Part shown: positions 42,306-50,284 of the stretch, in pieces
Numbering within the stretch: the stretch's first letter is position 1
How the letters are laid out: every line of letters starts with the position of its first letter
Assembly (NCBI RefSeq): GCF_003625485.1
Contig: NZ_RAIR01000002.1
Span: 248,001-312,000 of the forward strand
DNA from: Butyrivibrio sp. CB08
GTDB taxonomy: Bacteria > Bacillota > Clostridia > Lachnospirales > Lachnospiraceae
Direction: 5' to 3'
Length of the DNA: 64,000 nt
Notes under the pieces: model-generated
Database searches by the model: none
Told to the model about the DNA's origin: nothing
What the model saw: the letters and a program-made list of their open reading frames with translations, nothing else
Program-made: the position numbers and the translations under genes

Positions 42306-43082
42306 TTATTTTTGATTGATCATACTTGCTAAGAATCCGGCGCCGAAGCCGTTGTCGATGTTAACGACACTTACTCCGCTGGCACAGGAATTGAGCATGG
42401 ACAAAAGAGCTGACAGTCCCCCGAAGGAAGCTCCATATCCCACACTTGTTGGAACCGCAATAACAGGGCAGTCCGCTAGTCCTCCAACCACGCTGGCAAG
42501 AGCACCTTCCATTCCAGCAATGGCAATGACCACATTTGCTGTCATGATCTCTTCCATGGGCTCCTTGGACATAAGTCTGTGGATACCTGCTACGCCCACG
42601 TCATAGAGCCTTACAACGTTATTGCCATAAAACTCTGCAGTAAGAGCTGCCTCTTCTGCAACTGGCATATCACTGGTTCCGCCTGTAGCAATGACTATTT
42701 TGCCAACCTTGTCATCAGCTTCATCAGCCTTTTCTCCAAAGGCAATTCCAACTTTGCTGAGTTCATCGTAAAAGAGCTCTTTTGTAAGCTCTGATCTGTT
42801 ACACTCATAATATGTAGCAGCTTCCTGGGACATCCTTGTAATAAGGACTTTTTTCTGTCCATGGCTAAGAAGCATCTCTGATATCTTAACGATCTGCTCT
42901 GGAGTCTTGCCCTGGCCGTAGATGACCTCAGGCTTACCCTGGCGAAGACCTCTGTGAAGGTCAGGCTTGGCAAAGCCCATATCTTCATAAGGAGCCTCCT
43001 TCAATTTAAGAAGCGCCTCCTCAATAGTGGCATCTCCGCTCTTTACCTTATCCAACAGGTCCCTTAAGTCTTTCTCTTCCAT
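42306..43082 (-). CDS. larB: Nickel pincer cofactor carboxylase LarB
   Basis: Carboxylates and hydrolyses nicotinic acid adenine dinucleotide to begin making the nickel-pincer nucleotide cofactor (as in lactate racemase). The protein has 258 residues. A helical N-terminus with LRDLLDKVKSGDATIEEALLKL precedes the PurE-like domain with VIATGGTSDMPVAEEA, VVIAIAGMEGAL and AVPTSVGYGASFGG. The start at 43082 has GGAG 8 nt upstream. larC and larE, and a LarA-type enzyme, are not in the window. Adjacent to an ABC importer and a hydrogenase, an unusual setting. Confidence 0.92.
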   Translation of the reverse strand: MEEKDLRDLLDKVKSGDATIEEALLKLKEAPYEDMGFAKPDLHRGLRQGKPEVIYGQGKTPEQIVKISEMLLSHGQKKVLITRMSQEAATYYECNRSELTKELFYDELSKVGIAFGEKADEADDKVGKIVIATGGTSDMPVAEEAALTAEFYGNNVVRLYDVGVAGIHRLMSKEPMEEIMTANVVIAIAGMEGALASVVGGLADCPVIAVPTSVGYGASFGGLSALLSMLNSCASGVSVVNIDNGFGAGFLASMINQK

Positions 43083-43127
43083 AGGTAATCTCCATGTAGC
43101 AAAATGCAAATGCGCAAACTAATCTAA

Positions 43128-43157
43128 TTTATAGTATATCATTTTTCTGTACATCAA
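43128..43157 (-). promoter_or_regulatory. Candidate promoter of the larB-led operon
   Basis: On the minus strand TTGATG (43152-43157), 18 nt, TATAAA (43128-43133). It starts within the T-tract of the racemase terminator. A TATACT at 43133-43138 is an alternative -10 but with poor spacing. Confidence 0.4.
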
Positions 43158-43183
43158 AAAAGACAGCCGCTTTCACGGCTGCC
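43155..43183 (-). terminator. Terminator after the racemase gene
   Basis: GGCAGCCG pairs with CGGCTGTC (one G-T type pair) around a 6-nt loop and TTTTTT follows on the minus strand, 31 nt past the racemase stop. Confidence 0.85.
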
Positions 43184-43213
43184 TTTGTTTATACACTTTT
43201 AATTATTTGCTTT

Positions 43214-43903
43214 TCAGGCGAGGGCCATTTTTACTGCTGCCTTGGCATGGATGATAGTAGTATCGTAGGTTGGAAGGCAGCTGTCCTTATCGCCAATAAG
43301 CATTCCAATCTCTGTGCATCCAAGGATCACTCCCTCTGCTCCCTTTGCCTTCATATCGTCAATGATCCTCTGGTACTCTTTTCTTGAAGAATCCAGAACC
43401 TTTCCAAGACAGAGCTCATTAAAGATAACATCGTTTACAAGCTCAATGTCCTTATCATCCGGGATCACAACTTCAAGTCCTGCATCAGATAACCTGCTCT
43501 TGATAAAGTCCTGTGTCATGGTGAACTTTGTTCCAAGAAGTCCCACTTTCCTTATGTTGTCGCACTTTACAGCATCAGCTGCAGCATCGGATATGTGAAG
43601 GATCGGGATATTTATCTGCTTTTGGATCTCGTCAACAAGCTTGTGCATGGTGTTTGTTGCGATGACAATAAAATCTGCTCCCGCCTTCTCAAGTCTTGTG
43701 GCAGCATCTGCAAGGATCACTGCATTTCCCGCCCAATAGCCGTTTGACATATTCTCCTCAAGCTCTGCAAAATCCACGTTGTACATAAGAATCTTGGCGC
43801 TGTGGAATCCTCCAAGCGCACCTGCTACTTCTTTATTTAAAATCTCATAATAGGTGACAGTGCTCTCCCAACTCATGCCACCGATAAGTCCTATAGTTTT
43901 CAT
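43214..43903 (-). CDS. Aspartate/glutamate racemase family (YgeA type)
   Basis: Cofactor-independent amino acid racemase of 229 residues. Thr83 in IATNTMHKLV and Cys196 in VILGCTEIG match the Thr/Cys catalytic pair of E. coli YgeA rather than the usual Cys/Cys pair. The N-terminus TIGLIGGMSWESTVTYYE is typical for the family. Substrate range could be Asp, Glu, or basic/aliphatic amino acids for D-amino acid supply. Its promoter region is between a terminator repeat and GGAGG. Confidence 0.9.
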   Translation of the reverse strand: MKTIGLIGGMSWESTVTYYEILNKEVAGALGGFHSAKILMYNVDFAELEENMSNGYWAGNAVILADAATRLEKAGADFIVIATNTMHKLVDEIQKQINIPILHISDAAADAVKCDNIRKVGLLGTKFTMTQDFIKSRLSDAGLEVVIPDDKDIELVNDVIFNELCLGKVLDSSRKEYQRIIDDMKAKGAEGVILGCTEIGMLIGDKDSCLPTYDTTIIHAKAAVKMALA

Positions 43904-43953
43904 ACCGGCCTCCGTTCCTTATTACATCTATATTGTCAAAGATATCCTATCAC

Positions 43954-44008
43954 CAAAAAGAAACAGACTCCCATCTGACACTGATTTGAGTCTGTTTTAC
44001 ACTTATAT
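43954..44008 (-). terminator. Terminator repeat, copy 1
   Basis: Downstream of the esterase gene. Minus strand: AACAGACTC, loop with ATCAGTG, GAGTCTGTT and then CTTTTTG. Stem, loop and 3' flank (plus-strand TTTTACACT) match copies at 46022, 51022, 52307 and 61552. Confidence 0.85.
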
Positions 44009-44014
44009 ATATTC

Positions 44015-44641
44015 TTACGTCCTGTTAAGGATCCAGGAAAAAGCTTTGGCTGTCCGAAGGTCTGCATCTTTAAAATGATTACCCTGATTCCATTCAAGGG
44101 TTACGTCTATGCCCCTGCTCTGCAAGTATTCATGTGCCCCTCTTATGCAGTCACCCACTTTAGCCATAGTCTGATTTCTTGCCTTCTCCTCTTTATCTCC
44201 AAGACTTAAGTACACACTGTGAGCTTTAAGTTCATGGTCTTTCATATAATCCACAAATCCCGGAAACCAGATGGAGGGCGAAGCTGCAGCAACGCCTTCA
44301 AAGATATCTGTCTGATATGCAGCCCAAAGCGCAAAGAGTCCTGCAAGGGAGTAGCCTCCAATATGGTAGGTTTTGCTCTTATCTGTGCAAAGCTCAAGGA
44401 CCTCTTTTAGCGTAGCCTCTGCATTTCCACCAAAACCTTCATTTCCAAAGACCGCTTCGGATTCCCAGGGAGATAAGTCATCATTCCAGTTTGTGACATG
44501 AAGCGCCACGAGGCAGAAATCTCTTTTCACATTCTCCTGTATAACAGAAACTTCTCTCTCGATGTATTCAAGGTCATGGTCGTCAACCATCTGGATAAGG
44601 ACAATATCAGCGTCTTCATTTCCATAAAGGTTTTTCTTCAT
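44015..44641 (-). CDS. Alpha/beta-hydrolase, esterase-like
   Basis: Soluble enzyme of 208 residues with a nucleophile elbow IGGYSLAGLFALW (Ser about 97), an acid candidate in LSLGDKEEK and catalytic His in GNHFKDAD. This is the layout of esterase D/enterochelin-esterase-like hydrolases. Substrate unknown. It starts 3 nt after the PadR stop and is last in the operon with a NapH-like protein. Confidence 0.82.
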   Translation of the reverse strand: MKKNLYGNEDADIVLIQMVDDHDLEYIEREVSVIQENVKRDFCLVALHVTNWNDDLSPWESEAVFGNEGFGGNAEATLKEVLELCTDKSKTYHIGGYSLAGLFALWAAYQTDIFEGVAAASPSIWFPGFVDYMKDHELKAHSVYLSLGDKEEKARNQTMAKVGDCIRGAHEYLQSRGIDVTLEWNQGNHFKDADLRTAKAFSWILNRT

Positions 44642-44644
44642 ATA

Positions 44645-45199
44645 TTACTTGCCTTTTCTTTTGCTCTTTAATAGCTTCTTGGCCTTGTCGCACCACTTAA
44701 GGTAAGCCTCGTAAGTGTCTATACCAAAGGTCACAGTCAGATAGTAGTAAATATGGTCCTCTTCATCAAGGACCTTTTCAAGGTTCTCTTTATACAGGTA
44801 CAAAAGAGATAAACTGCGCTTTATATCTTCCTCAAAAACTTCTATGTTCCTTACGGAGATTTCTTTGGTTGAAGCCCCTCCAAAATAGAGCTTTAAAAGA
44901 GTCTCATACTTAAGCTCGTTAGTAGCCTTATCATCTGAGATCCATTCATTAAGGACCTTAGTGCCCTTTGCAGTTATATGGTAGGGAATCCTCTCCCTGG
45001 CTCCGCTTGTCTTGACCCTGGCCTTCTTAACAAGCCCCTGCTCTTCCATGGCAGCTAGGGATGGATAGATATTTCCAAAGCTTCCCTTCCAGAAAAAGCC
45101 AATGGCTCCGTCTATTCTCTTTTTTATATCGTAGCCTGTAAGATCCTCATGGGATAAAAGCCCCAGAATCACCAGGTCTATCTTCCTGTCCTTAGCCAT
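44645..45199 (-). CDS. PadR-family regulator
   Basis: Transcription factor of 184 residues. The N-terminal winged-helix (about 8-85) has the PadR pattern VILGLLSHEDLTGYDIKK and GNIYPSLAAMEEQGLV; the C-terminal part (about 95-180) is the helical dimerisation domain of the Vir/PadR_C type. It probably represses its own operon through TATATC/GATATA sites just after the -10 box of the operon's promoter. It is between the ferredoxin-type protein (4-nt gap) and the esterase. Confidence 0.9.
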   Translation of the reverse strand: MAKDRKIDLVILGLLSHEDLTGYDIKKRIDGAIGFFWKGSFGNIYPSLAAMEEQGLVKKARVKTSGARERIPYHITAKGTKVLNEWISDDKATNELKYETLLKLYFGGASTKEISVRNIEVFEEDIKRSLSLLYLYKENLEKVLDEEDHIYYYLTVTFGIDTYEAYLKWCDKAKKLLKSKRKGK

Positions 45200-45203
45200 G
45201 TTT

Positions 45204-45944
45204 TTATCTCCACAAAAGCTTGTATTTTAAAACCTTCTTAGGGCACTCATCTACGCATGCGCCGCACTGGATGCACTCTGTGCACTTTGGTCCCGTTCCA
45301 TCAGCCACCATTTTTTTTACATCAAGACCCATTGGGCAGGCCTTGGAGCACATACCACAGGATACACACTTACTCTTGTCAGCCTCCACATGGAGCTGAG
45401 GCAGATGAAGGAACCTTTCTATGCTGCTGCCGATCACCATAAAGGGTGCCATCCAGCATATATAGTGGCAGGTAGCTCTTTTCCCATGAACAAGTGGTGG
45501 TACTACAAGAAGCAGGATCACTCCGTAGTAGATCACGTAGTTGTATATCCCCGAAACTGAAATGCCATGATCTGTCATATAAAAGGGATTTACAGTTACA
45601 TCGTTCTTCCCAAGGATAAAGGTCACGATCACAGCGGCGATCCATACGACCCAGATCACATACTTTATTTTATCACGTTTCCCCTGAGGTGCCGGAGTAT
45701 CTTTTATCCTCATGGCGCACTCCTGAAGGCCACCGGCAGGGCACAGGTATCCGCACCAGGCTCTTCCAAAAAACATGGACAAAACCAGCATTAACACAAA
45801 TACTATGAAGCTTCCATTTATGATGTGCTCCGATGCTGCCTGGATTATCAGGTAGGGTGAGAAATACCAGATTGTTATTGGAAAAAGCAGAAATGATATT
45901 AAAAGCAGAGTCTTTCTTATTGTCTGTCTCTTAGTCTTTTTCAT
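45204..45944 (-). CDS. NapH/CcoG-type membrane 4Fe-4S protein
   Basis: Electron-transfer membrane protein of 246 residues. About five hydrophobic helices carry paired Cys motifs WCGYLCPAG and CHYICW that are typical of NapH. The C-terminus has two ferredoxin-type sites, CVSCGMCSKACP and CIQCGACVDECP, for two [4Fe-4S] clusters. It could pass electrons across the membrane to or from quinone-free carriers. First gene of the operon with PadR and esterase; AAGGAG start and a consensus promoter. Confidence 0.88.
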   Translation of the reverse strand: MKKTKRQTIRKTLLLISFLLFPITIWYFSPYLIIQAASEHIINGSFIVFVLMLVLSMFFGRAWCGYLCPAGGLQECAMRIKDTPAPQGKRDKIKYVIWVVWIAAVIVTFILGKNDVTVNPFYMTDHGISVSGIYNYVIYYGVILLLVVPPLVHGKRATCHYICWMAPFMVIGSSIERFLHLPQLHVEADKSKCVSCGMCSKACPMGLDVKKMVADGTGPKCTECIQCGACVDECPKKVLKYKLLWR

Positions 45945-45962
45945 TTTAATAATCTCCTTAAC

Positions 45963-45994
45963 ATATATCTTATTGATATATCTATTTGATATAT
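45963..45994. promoter_or_regulatory. Candidate PadR operator
   Basis: ATATATC-TTATT-GATATATC-TATTT-GATATAT: three half-sites with 5-nt gaps that form two overlapping inverted repeats. It lies from the -10 box to just before the ribosome site of the ferredoxin-type gene, so a bound PadR would block transcription. Confidence 0.65.
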
Positions 45995-46019
45995 TAGTTA
46001 CAGGATCATTCTATGTCAA
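45991..46019 (-). promoter_or_regulatory. Consensus promoter of the PadR operon
   Basis: TTGACA (46014-46019), 17 nt, TAATAT (45991-45996) on the minus strand: a near-perfect sigma-A promoter right after terminator repeat copy 2. Confidence 0.8.
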
Positions 46020-46021
46020 GC

Positions 46022-46074
46022 AAAAGAAAAACAGACCCAAATACACTGATTTGGATCTGCTTTACACTGATATC
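46022..46074 (-). terminator. Terminator repeat, copy 2
   Basis: Follows the S51-GGDEF-EAL gene. Plus strand reads ACAGACCCAAATACACTGATTT, then GGATCTGCTTTACACTGATAT; on the minus strand the stem is followed by TTTTTCTTTT. Stem has one mismatch. Confidence 0.82.
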
Positions 46075-46083
46075 TTTTTTGAA

Positions 46084-48444
46084 TTAGTCCAGGAGTTTTT
46101 CAAACTCAGATTCCGGCATTGGCTTGTAGCAGTAGAATCCCTGAATGTAATCGCAGTCATAGTTTCTTAGGAACTTGAGCTGCTGCTCTGTTTCAACACC
46201 CTCTGCTGTAACCTTGGCTCCTATCATGTGGGCAAGGCCAATGGTGGTGATAATGATGGACTCCACCTTGTCATTTTGGCCGATCTTGCGGATAAATCCC
46301 ATGTCGAGCTTGATGATATCGAAGTTGAAATTTTCCAGCATAGACAGGGAACTCATGCCGCTTCCGTAATCATCAAGGAGTATCCTGATTCCCTGAAGCT
46401 TCATCTCATTAAGGTAATCAAGGGCCTTCGACTCAAGATCTGCGTAGGCGGACTCAGTAACCTCAAATCTGATCATCTTGGTGTCAAGCTTAAGCTTATT
46501 TATCCTCTCAAATATGCTGTCTATAAATGCAGCATCGTAGAAGTCTATCCTGGAGAGGTTTATGGCACATGGCACTATCTTTTTGCCGCTGCCTGTGCGC
46601 CTTGCTACAAGCTCCATTCCCCTCTCAACTATAAAGTTATCAAGGACTGAAATCTTGCCCTCAGCCTCAAGCACAGGTACAAAGTCACTTGGTGATACCA
46701 TTCCAAAGTCCTTATGGCGCCATCTGACAAGGACTTCTGCGCTGACTATCTCGCCAGTTTTGGCATTGATAATAGGCTGATAATAGGGCTCAAATTCATT
46801 GTCTTCTATACCACGTTCAAAATCAGCAAGAAGCGTCCTCTGCAGGAGGTACCCTTCCTTCATGGCATCGTCATAGTAAGCAAAAAAAGTTCCCTTTCCA
46901 GCCTTTAAGCTCTTCTCTGCAAGCTTGGCTCCTGCTATGAGCTGAGTTATCTCCACATTGGAATTACCTATCGCATAAATTCCGCAGCTGATCTCATAGT
47001 TAAACTCTTTGGATTCAATCCTGAAAGACTGACTGCACATAGCCTTAAGGTTAGCTTCTGTCAGGTTTTCATCGGAGGTGATAAGGACAAAGTGATCACT
47101 TTCAAGTCTTCCCATGATCAGCGGCTTTAAGTATTTACGCAGTACATCCCTTGTCTGGAAGATGACCAGATCGCCGTTCTTATCGCCAAAGAGCTCGTTT
47201 ACAGCCTTAAAGCCTTTGACGTTGGTGTACACGAGGCTGTAATGGCCATCTGCAGGAAGTTCCTTAAGGAAGAGCTTAGCTCTTTCAACAAAGCCTGTCC
47301 TTGCATATTCATCTGTCATCCAGTCGTGGTCAAGGGCTGTAGTTATATCGTAAAAGACAAACAATATCCAGTCTGGATAACCCGGAACTTCTCTCACTCT
47401 GACATTCTTGGCGCGTCTGCCGGACTCCGAATCAATGTGAACAGTTTTTACAAAAGAACCTTTCTCCTTTAGCTCTTTTCTTATATTAGGAAGAGCAACA
47501 TTGATAAGGAAAGTATCCTTCTCATCCTCCCATATCATCTGGGAAAGTCTGAAGCAAATATCGCTGTACTTAAGACGGCTGGTGGCAAAGAGCCTTGAGA
47601 ATTCCTCGCAGAGATGATAGATCTCGCAGACCTGATTTGTGGTATTTACTGAAACCACCAGATCAAAACCATCTTCCAATATAGTCTTGATAACAGGCTG
47701 CTCATAGACACCCATGTATGGGATCACTGTTCCCTGTTTAAGAGGTGTGATCTTTCCATCTTCAACAAGTTCACCGACACCACGAAAAACAGTCTTACCA
47801 TTTTTCACCTTGAAGTAGCTTCCGTCGGTGATCAGGTAAAACCTGCTTCCATAGCTGTCGGGGATCACAATGTCTTTTATATAATCCCTGCCATCTAATG
47901 AAGTCTGTTTTAAATAATCTGCATGTGGAATTATCTCGATATTGGTTAGATCAAGTCCCTCCAAAAAGCGAACGTAGTTTGGATCCACAGCTTCACCATT
48001 AAGCTCTGGAGTAAGATAAACATTATACGCAGCATTCATTGAACCTGAGCTCAGGCCAATGACAATACCCTTATAGGATAAAAGAGCTTCTTTAAGCCCT
48101 ATACGTTTCATGAAAGCAAGCTGAGTTGGCGTATGACCGCCGGATAAATAGATCACATCTGCCCAGGAAACAAGCTCTGGAAGCTTTTTCCTGTCTTCAT
48201 CTGTAACCATACGTAGATCAGACACCTTGAGATCTTTCATCTCAAAGGCACCAAGAATACACTTCTTTTGATGGTCGTTTGCAGCATCATCCAATGGGTC
48301 ACATGGAATATACAGTATCTTTGCAGACTCAGGCCACTCCTGTCTAAGATCCTCAAAAAAGCCATAGCATTCCCCTGGATCTTTTTTCTCATAGTGACCG
48401 ATTTCCTGATAAGGTATAAAGCTGCTTGTAAGATACAATACCAT
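46084..48444 (-). CDS. S51 peptidase-like, GGDEF-like and EAL fusion protein
   Basis: Cytosolic protein of 786 residues with an uncommon domain mix. Residues about 1-245 match S51 peptidases (PepE/cyanophycinase): YLSGGHTPTQLAF, then VIGLSSGSMNA with a serine in the nucleophile position (about 132) and a His in EIIPHADYL. A linker and a GGDEF-like domain follow (about 410-535) with LESDH in place of GGDEF, so no cyclase activity. The EAL domain (about 555-786) keeps key residues: AEVLVRW, NLSR, FEVTESA, LLDDYGSG, IKLD and AEGVETE. It is likely an active c-di-GMP phosphodiesterase. Start at ATG 48444 is supported by GGGAG. Confidence 0.85.
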   Translation of the reverse strand: MVLYLTSSFIPYQEIGHYEKKDPGECYGFFEDLRQEWPESAKILYIPCDPLDDAANDHQKKCILGAFEMKDLKVSDLRMVTDEDRKKLPELVSWADVIYLSGGHTPTQLAFMKRIGLKEALLSYKGIVIGLSSGSMNAAYNVYLTPELNGEAVDPNYVRFLEGLDLTNIEIIPHADYLKQTSLDGRDYIKDIVIPDSYGSRFYLITDGSYFKVKNGKTVFRGVGELVEDGKITPLKQGTVIPYMGVYEQPVIKTILEDGFDLVVSVNTTNQVCEIYHLCEEFSRLFATSRLKYSDICFRLSQMIWEDEKDTFLINVALPNIRKELKEKGSFVKTVHIDSESGRRAKNVRVREVPGYPDWILFVFYDITTALDHDWMTDEYARTGFVERAKLFLKELPADGHYSLVYTNVKGFKAVNELFGDKNGDLVIFQTRDVLRKYLKPLIMGRLESDHFVLITSDENLTEANLKAMCSQSFRIESKEFNYEISCGIYAIGNSNVEITQLIAGAKLAEKSLKAGKGTFFAYYDDAMKEGYLLQRTLLADFERGIEDNEFEPYYQPIINAKTGEIVSAEVLVRWRHKDFGMVSPSDFVPVLEAEGKISVLDNFIVERGMELVARRTGSGKKIVPCAINLSRIDFYDAAFIDSIFERINKLKLDTKMIRFEVTESAYADLESKALDYLNEMKLQGIRILLDDYGSGMSSLSMLENFNFDIIKLDMGFIRKIGQNDKVESIIITTIGLAHMIGAKVTAEGVETEQQLKFLRNYDCDYIQGFYCYKPMPESEFEKLLD

Positions 48445-48462
48445 GGATGCTACTCCCATATA

Positions 48463-48510
48463 CCTGAAAACGACAATGTGTATATAGGCTCATTGTATCA
48501 CGTTTTCAGG
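48463..48510. promoter_or_regulatory. Long inverted repeat before the S51-EAL gene
   Basis: CCTGAAAACG (48463-48472) and ACAATG (48473-48478) pair with CATTGT (48491-48496) and CGTTTTCAGG (48501-48510); a 4-nt bulge lies between the stems. It stands 18 nt upstream of the start and 21 nt beyond the DJ-1 stop. No T-tract on the minus strand. It may be an operator or a structured leader. Confidence 0.6.
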
Positions 48511-48531
48511 TTTTGGGCTCCATGGAATTTG

Positions 48532-49113
48532 TTAATATCCCATGGCTGCTGAAACGGTTTTGGACATCTCTTTTCCAAGAAGAAGCTCAAGAAGCGTAAA
48601 AGCCACATCTGCTGCGGTCTCAGGGCAGAAGCTTGTGACGATGTTTTTATCAACAACTATTCTCTGATCCGGGATCACATTGACTCCAAACTCAGCAAGC
48701 TGCTTCTGTCTGATGCCACTTCCAAGGTGATAAGTGGTTGCATTTCTTCCCTTAAGTACTCCACTTGCTGCTATAGGAAGAGCTCCAACGCAGATTGATG
48801 CGATTGGCTTTCCTGCCTCATCAAACTTTCTGATAAGATCAAGGAACTCAGGTTTATAGCCATCCTCGTAGAATCCATATTCCTCATACCCTCCAGGGAT
48901 TGCAAGGGCATCGAAGTCACTCGCATCTATCTCATCAAAGAGCTTATCTACAATTACCGGAACTCCAAAGGTTGAAACAACGGTCTTGGTAAAGCCTGCT
49001 GTCACAACATTGATGTCATTGTGAAAATCATCCCTCGCCCATCCGCATGCATCCAAAAATGGGGCAAACTCCATGGTTTCAAATCCCTTACAGCAAAACA
49101 GTAATACTTTCAT
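48532..49113 (-). CDS. DJ-1/PfpI-family protein
   Basis: Class I glutamine-amidotransferase-like fold, 193 residues. The nucleophile Cys is in IASICVGALPIA (about 107), and a conserved Glu before it lies in the LAIPGGYEEYGFY region. Bacterial members act as glyoxalases, chaperones or stress proteins; which of these is unclear. It starts 18 nt after the alpha/beta-hydrolase gene and is last of the DUF4097-hydrolase-DJ-1 operon. Confidence 0.87.
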   Translation of the reverse strand: MKVLLFCCKGFETMEFAPFLDACGWARDDFHNDINVVTAGFTKTVVSTFGVPVIVDKLFDEIDASDFDALAIPGGYEEYGFYEDGYKPEFLDLIRKFDEAGKPIASICVGALPIAASGVLKGRNATTYHLGSGIRQKQLAEFGVNVIPDQRIVVDKNIVTSFCPETAADVAFTLLELLLGKEMSKTVSAAMGY

Positions 49114-49131
49114 AACGTCTCCTCTTTTCTA

Positions 49132-50250
49132 TTAAAATCCCAAATCTAAAACCTGCATCCAGCCAGCGCTGACCTTGGCGCTTTTACTTGAAGCGTCGTT
49201 ATCAAGGAAGGCAACAAACTGATCAAACATCCTTGTATCAAGTTTATTGCTCCACCTTTGTCTGTCAAGGTTCTTATGTATGTAATCAGCCTTATCCTTG
49301 ATGAACTGCTCCTCATTATCTCTGTCGGCGTAGTCATAATCTAAAGTGTCCAGCCAACCAGCAAACTCCTCATTAAACTCATCGATGTAAGTTGTGTCAT
49401 CAAAAACATAGCTGTGACCGTTATCCTTAAGCCTCATAAATGAGAATCTTGGATCGTTCTTGTATTTATCATAGTAGATGTCGTAGCCATAGTTGATTCC
49501 AACCACATCGTCGTCCTCGCTGTGAACCACCATGACTCTGGCATCACTATTTTCAAAGCCCTTCATGGCTGTTGCTCCAGCAACCTTGCCAAACTTGATG
49601 CGCTCATGAACTTTAACACATGGAACCATAAGAGCAGCAAGAGATCCTGCTTCCTGCCTAGCTCCAACTTCAAACACATCGGAAGATTCGTTGCATCCTG
49701 AAACAGCTATTACTGCCTTCACCTCAGGATGATACTCAAGAACGCTGCATGCACTGTAAGCACCCCAGCTGTGTCCAAAGAGCATGATTGGAATCTTTGG
49801 AAAATTGCCGCTCTCTTCTACAAATGTTATGGCTGAATCCAGATCGATAACTCCCTGTGGGATTCCGCCGATGCTCTTACCTTCACTGCTGTCGTTGCCC
49901 GTTACATCGTAGGCAAATGCATAGTATCCGTGTTTGGCAAAAAAGTTCGCGGCCTCCATATAGAAGTTATGACCAGAGCCAAGTCCATGGGCTATCACTA
50001 CGATTCCCTTTGGAGTTCCCTCTGTGCTATATAAATATCCAGAGAGCTTCTGTCCTTTATCTGAAGTGAACTGATATCTTGTAGATGTCAGATCCGGAAA
50101 ATCAGATATCTTAAGAGATGTGGGCTCGTAGGTCTCATACCTTTTATTGATGGCTGAGTTGTAACAATAAACTGAAAAACCGTAATCTATAAATACAAGT
50201 GCTGCAAGGATAATTCCAACTATTGCAGCAACCTTTCCAAATTTTTTCAT
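49132..50250 (-). CDS. Membrane-anchored alpha/beta-hydrolase
   Basis: Hydrolase of 372 residues. One N-terminal membrane helix (about 4-24) anchors it, with the enzyme outside. HGLGSGHNFY forms the oxyanion region, MLFGHSWGAYSAC holds the nucleophile Ser (about 162), and DNGHSYVF the His. Similar proteins are annotated as lysophospholipase or BAAT/acyl-CoA thioester hydrolase-like, but substrate is unknown. The start at 50250 follows GAGGAG. Operon with DUF4097 and DJ-1 genes. Confidence 0.85.
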   Translation of the reverse strand: MKKFGKVAAIVGIILAALVFIDYGFSVYCYNSAINKRYETYEPTSLKISDFPDLTSTRYQFTSDKGQKLSGYLYSTEGTPKGIVVIAHGLGSGHNFYMEAANFFAKHGYYAFAYDVTGNDSSEGKSIGGIPQGVIDLDSAITFVEESGNFPKIPIMLFGHSWGAYSACSVLEYHPEVKAVIAVSGCNESSDVFEVGARQEAGSLAALMVPCVKVHERIKFGKVAGATAMKGFENSDARVMVVHSEDDDVVGINYGYDIYYDKYKNDPRFSFMRLKDNGHSYVFDDTTYIDEFNEEFAGWLDTLDYDYADRDNEEQFIKDKADYIHKNLDRQRWSNKLDTRMFDQFVAFLDNDASSKSAKVSAGWMQVLDLGF

Positions 50251-50284
50251 ATCTTCTCCTCTTTCCATAGCTCTTTTCCATGGA

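Noticed and set aside
43954..44008. tRNA or small regulatory RNA gene at each terminator repeat
   Set aside because: Each is too short and has a single stem with T-tract, placed at a stop codon; terminator is the simplest reading.
46084..48444. Active diguanylate cyclase
   Set aside because: The GGDEF signature is replaced by LESDH, so only the EAL activity is expected.
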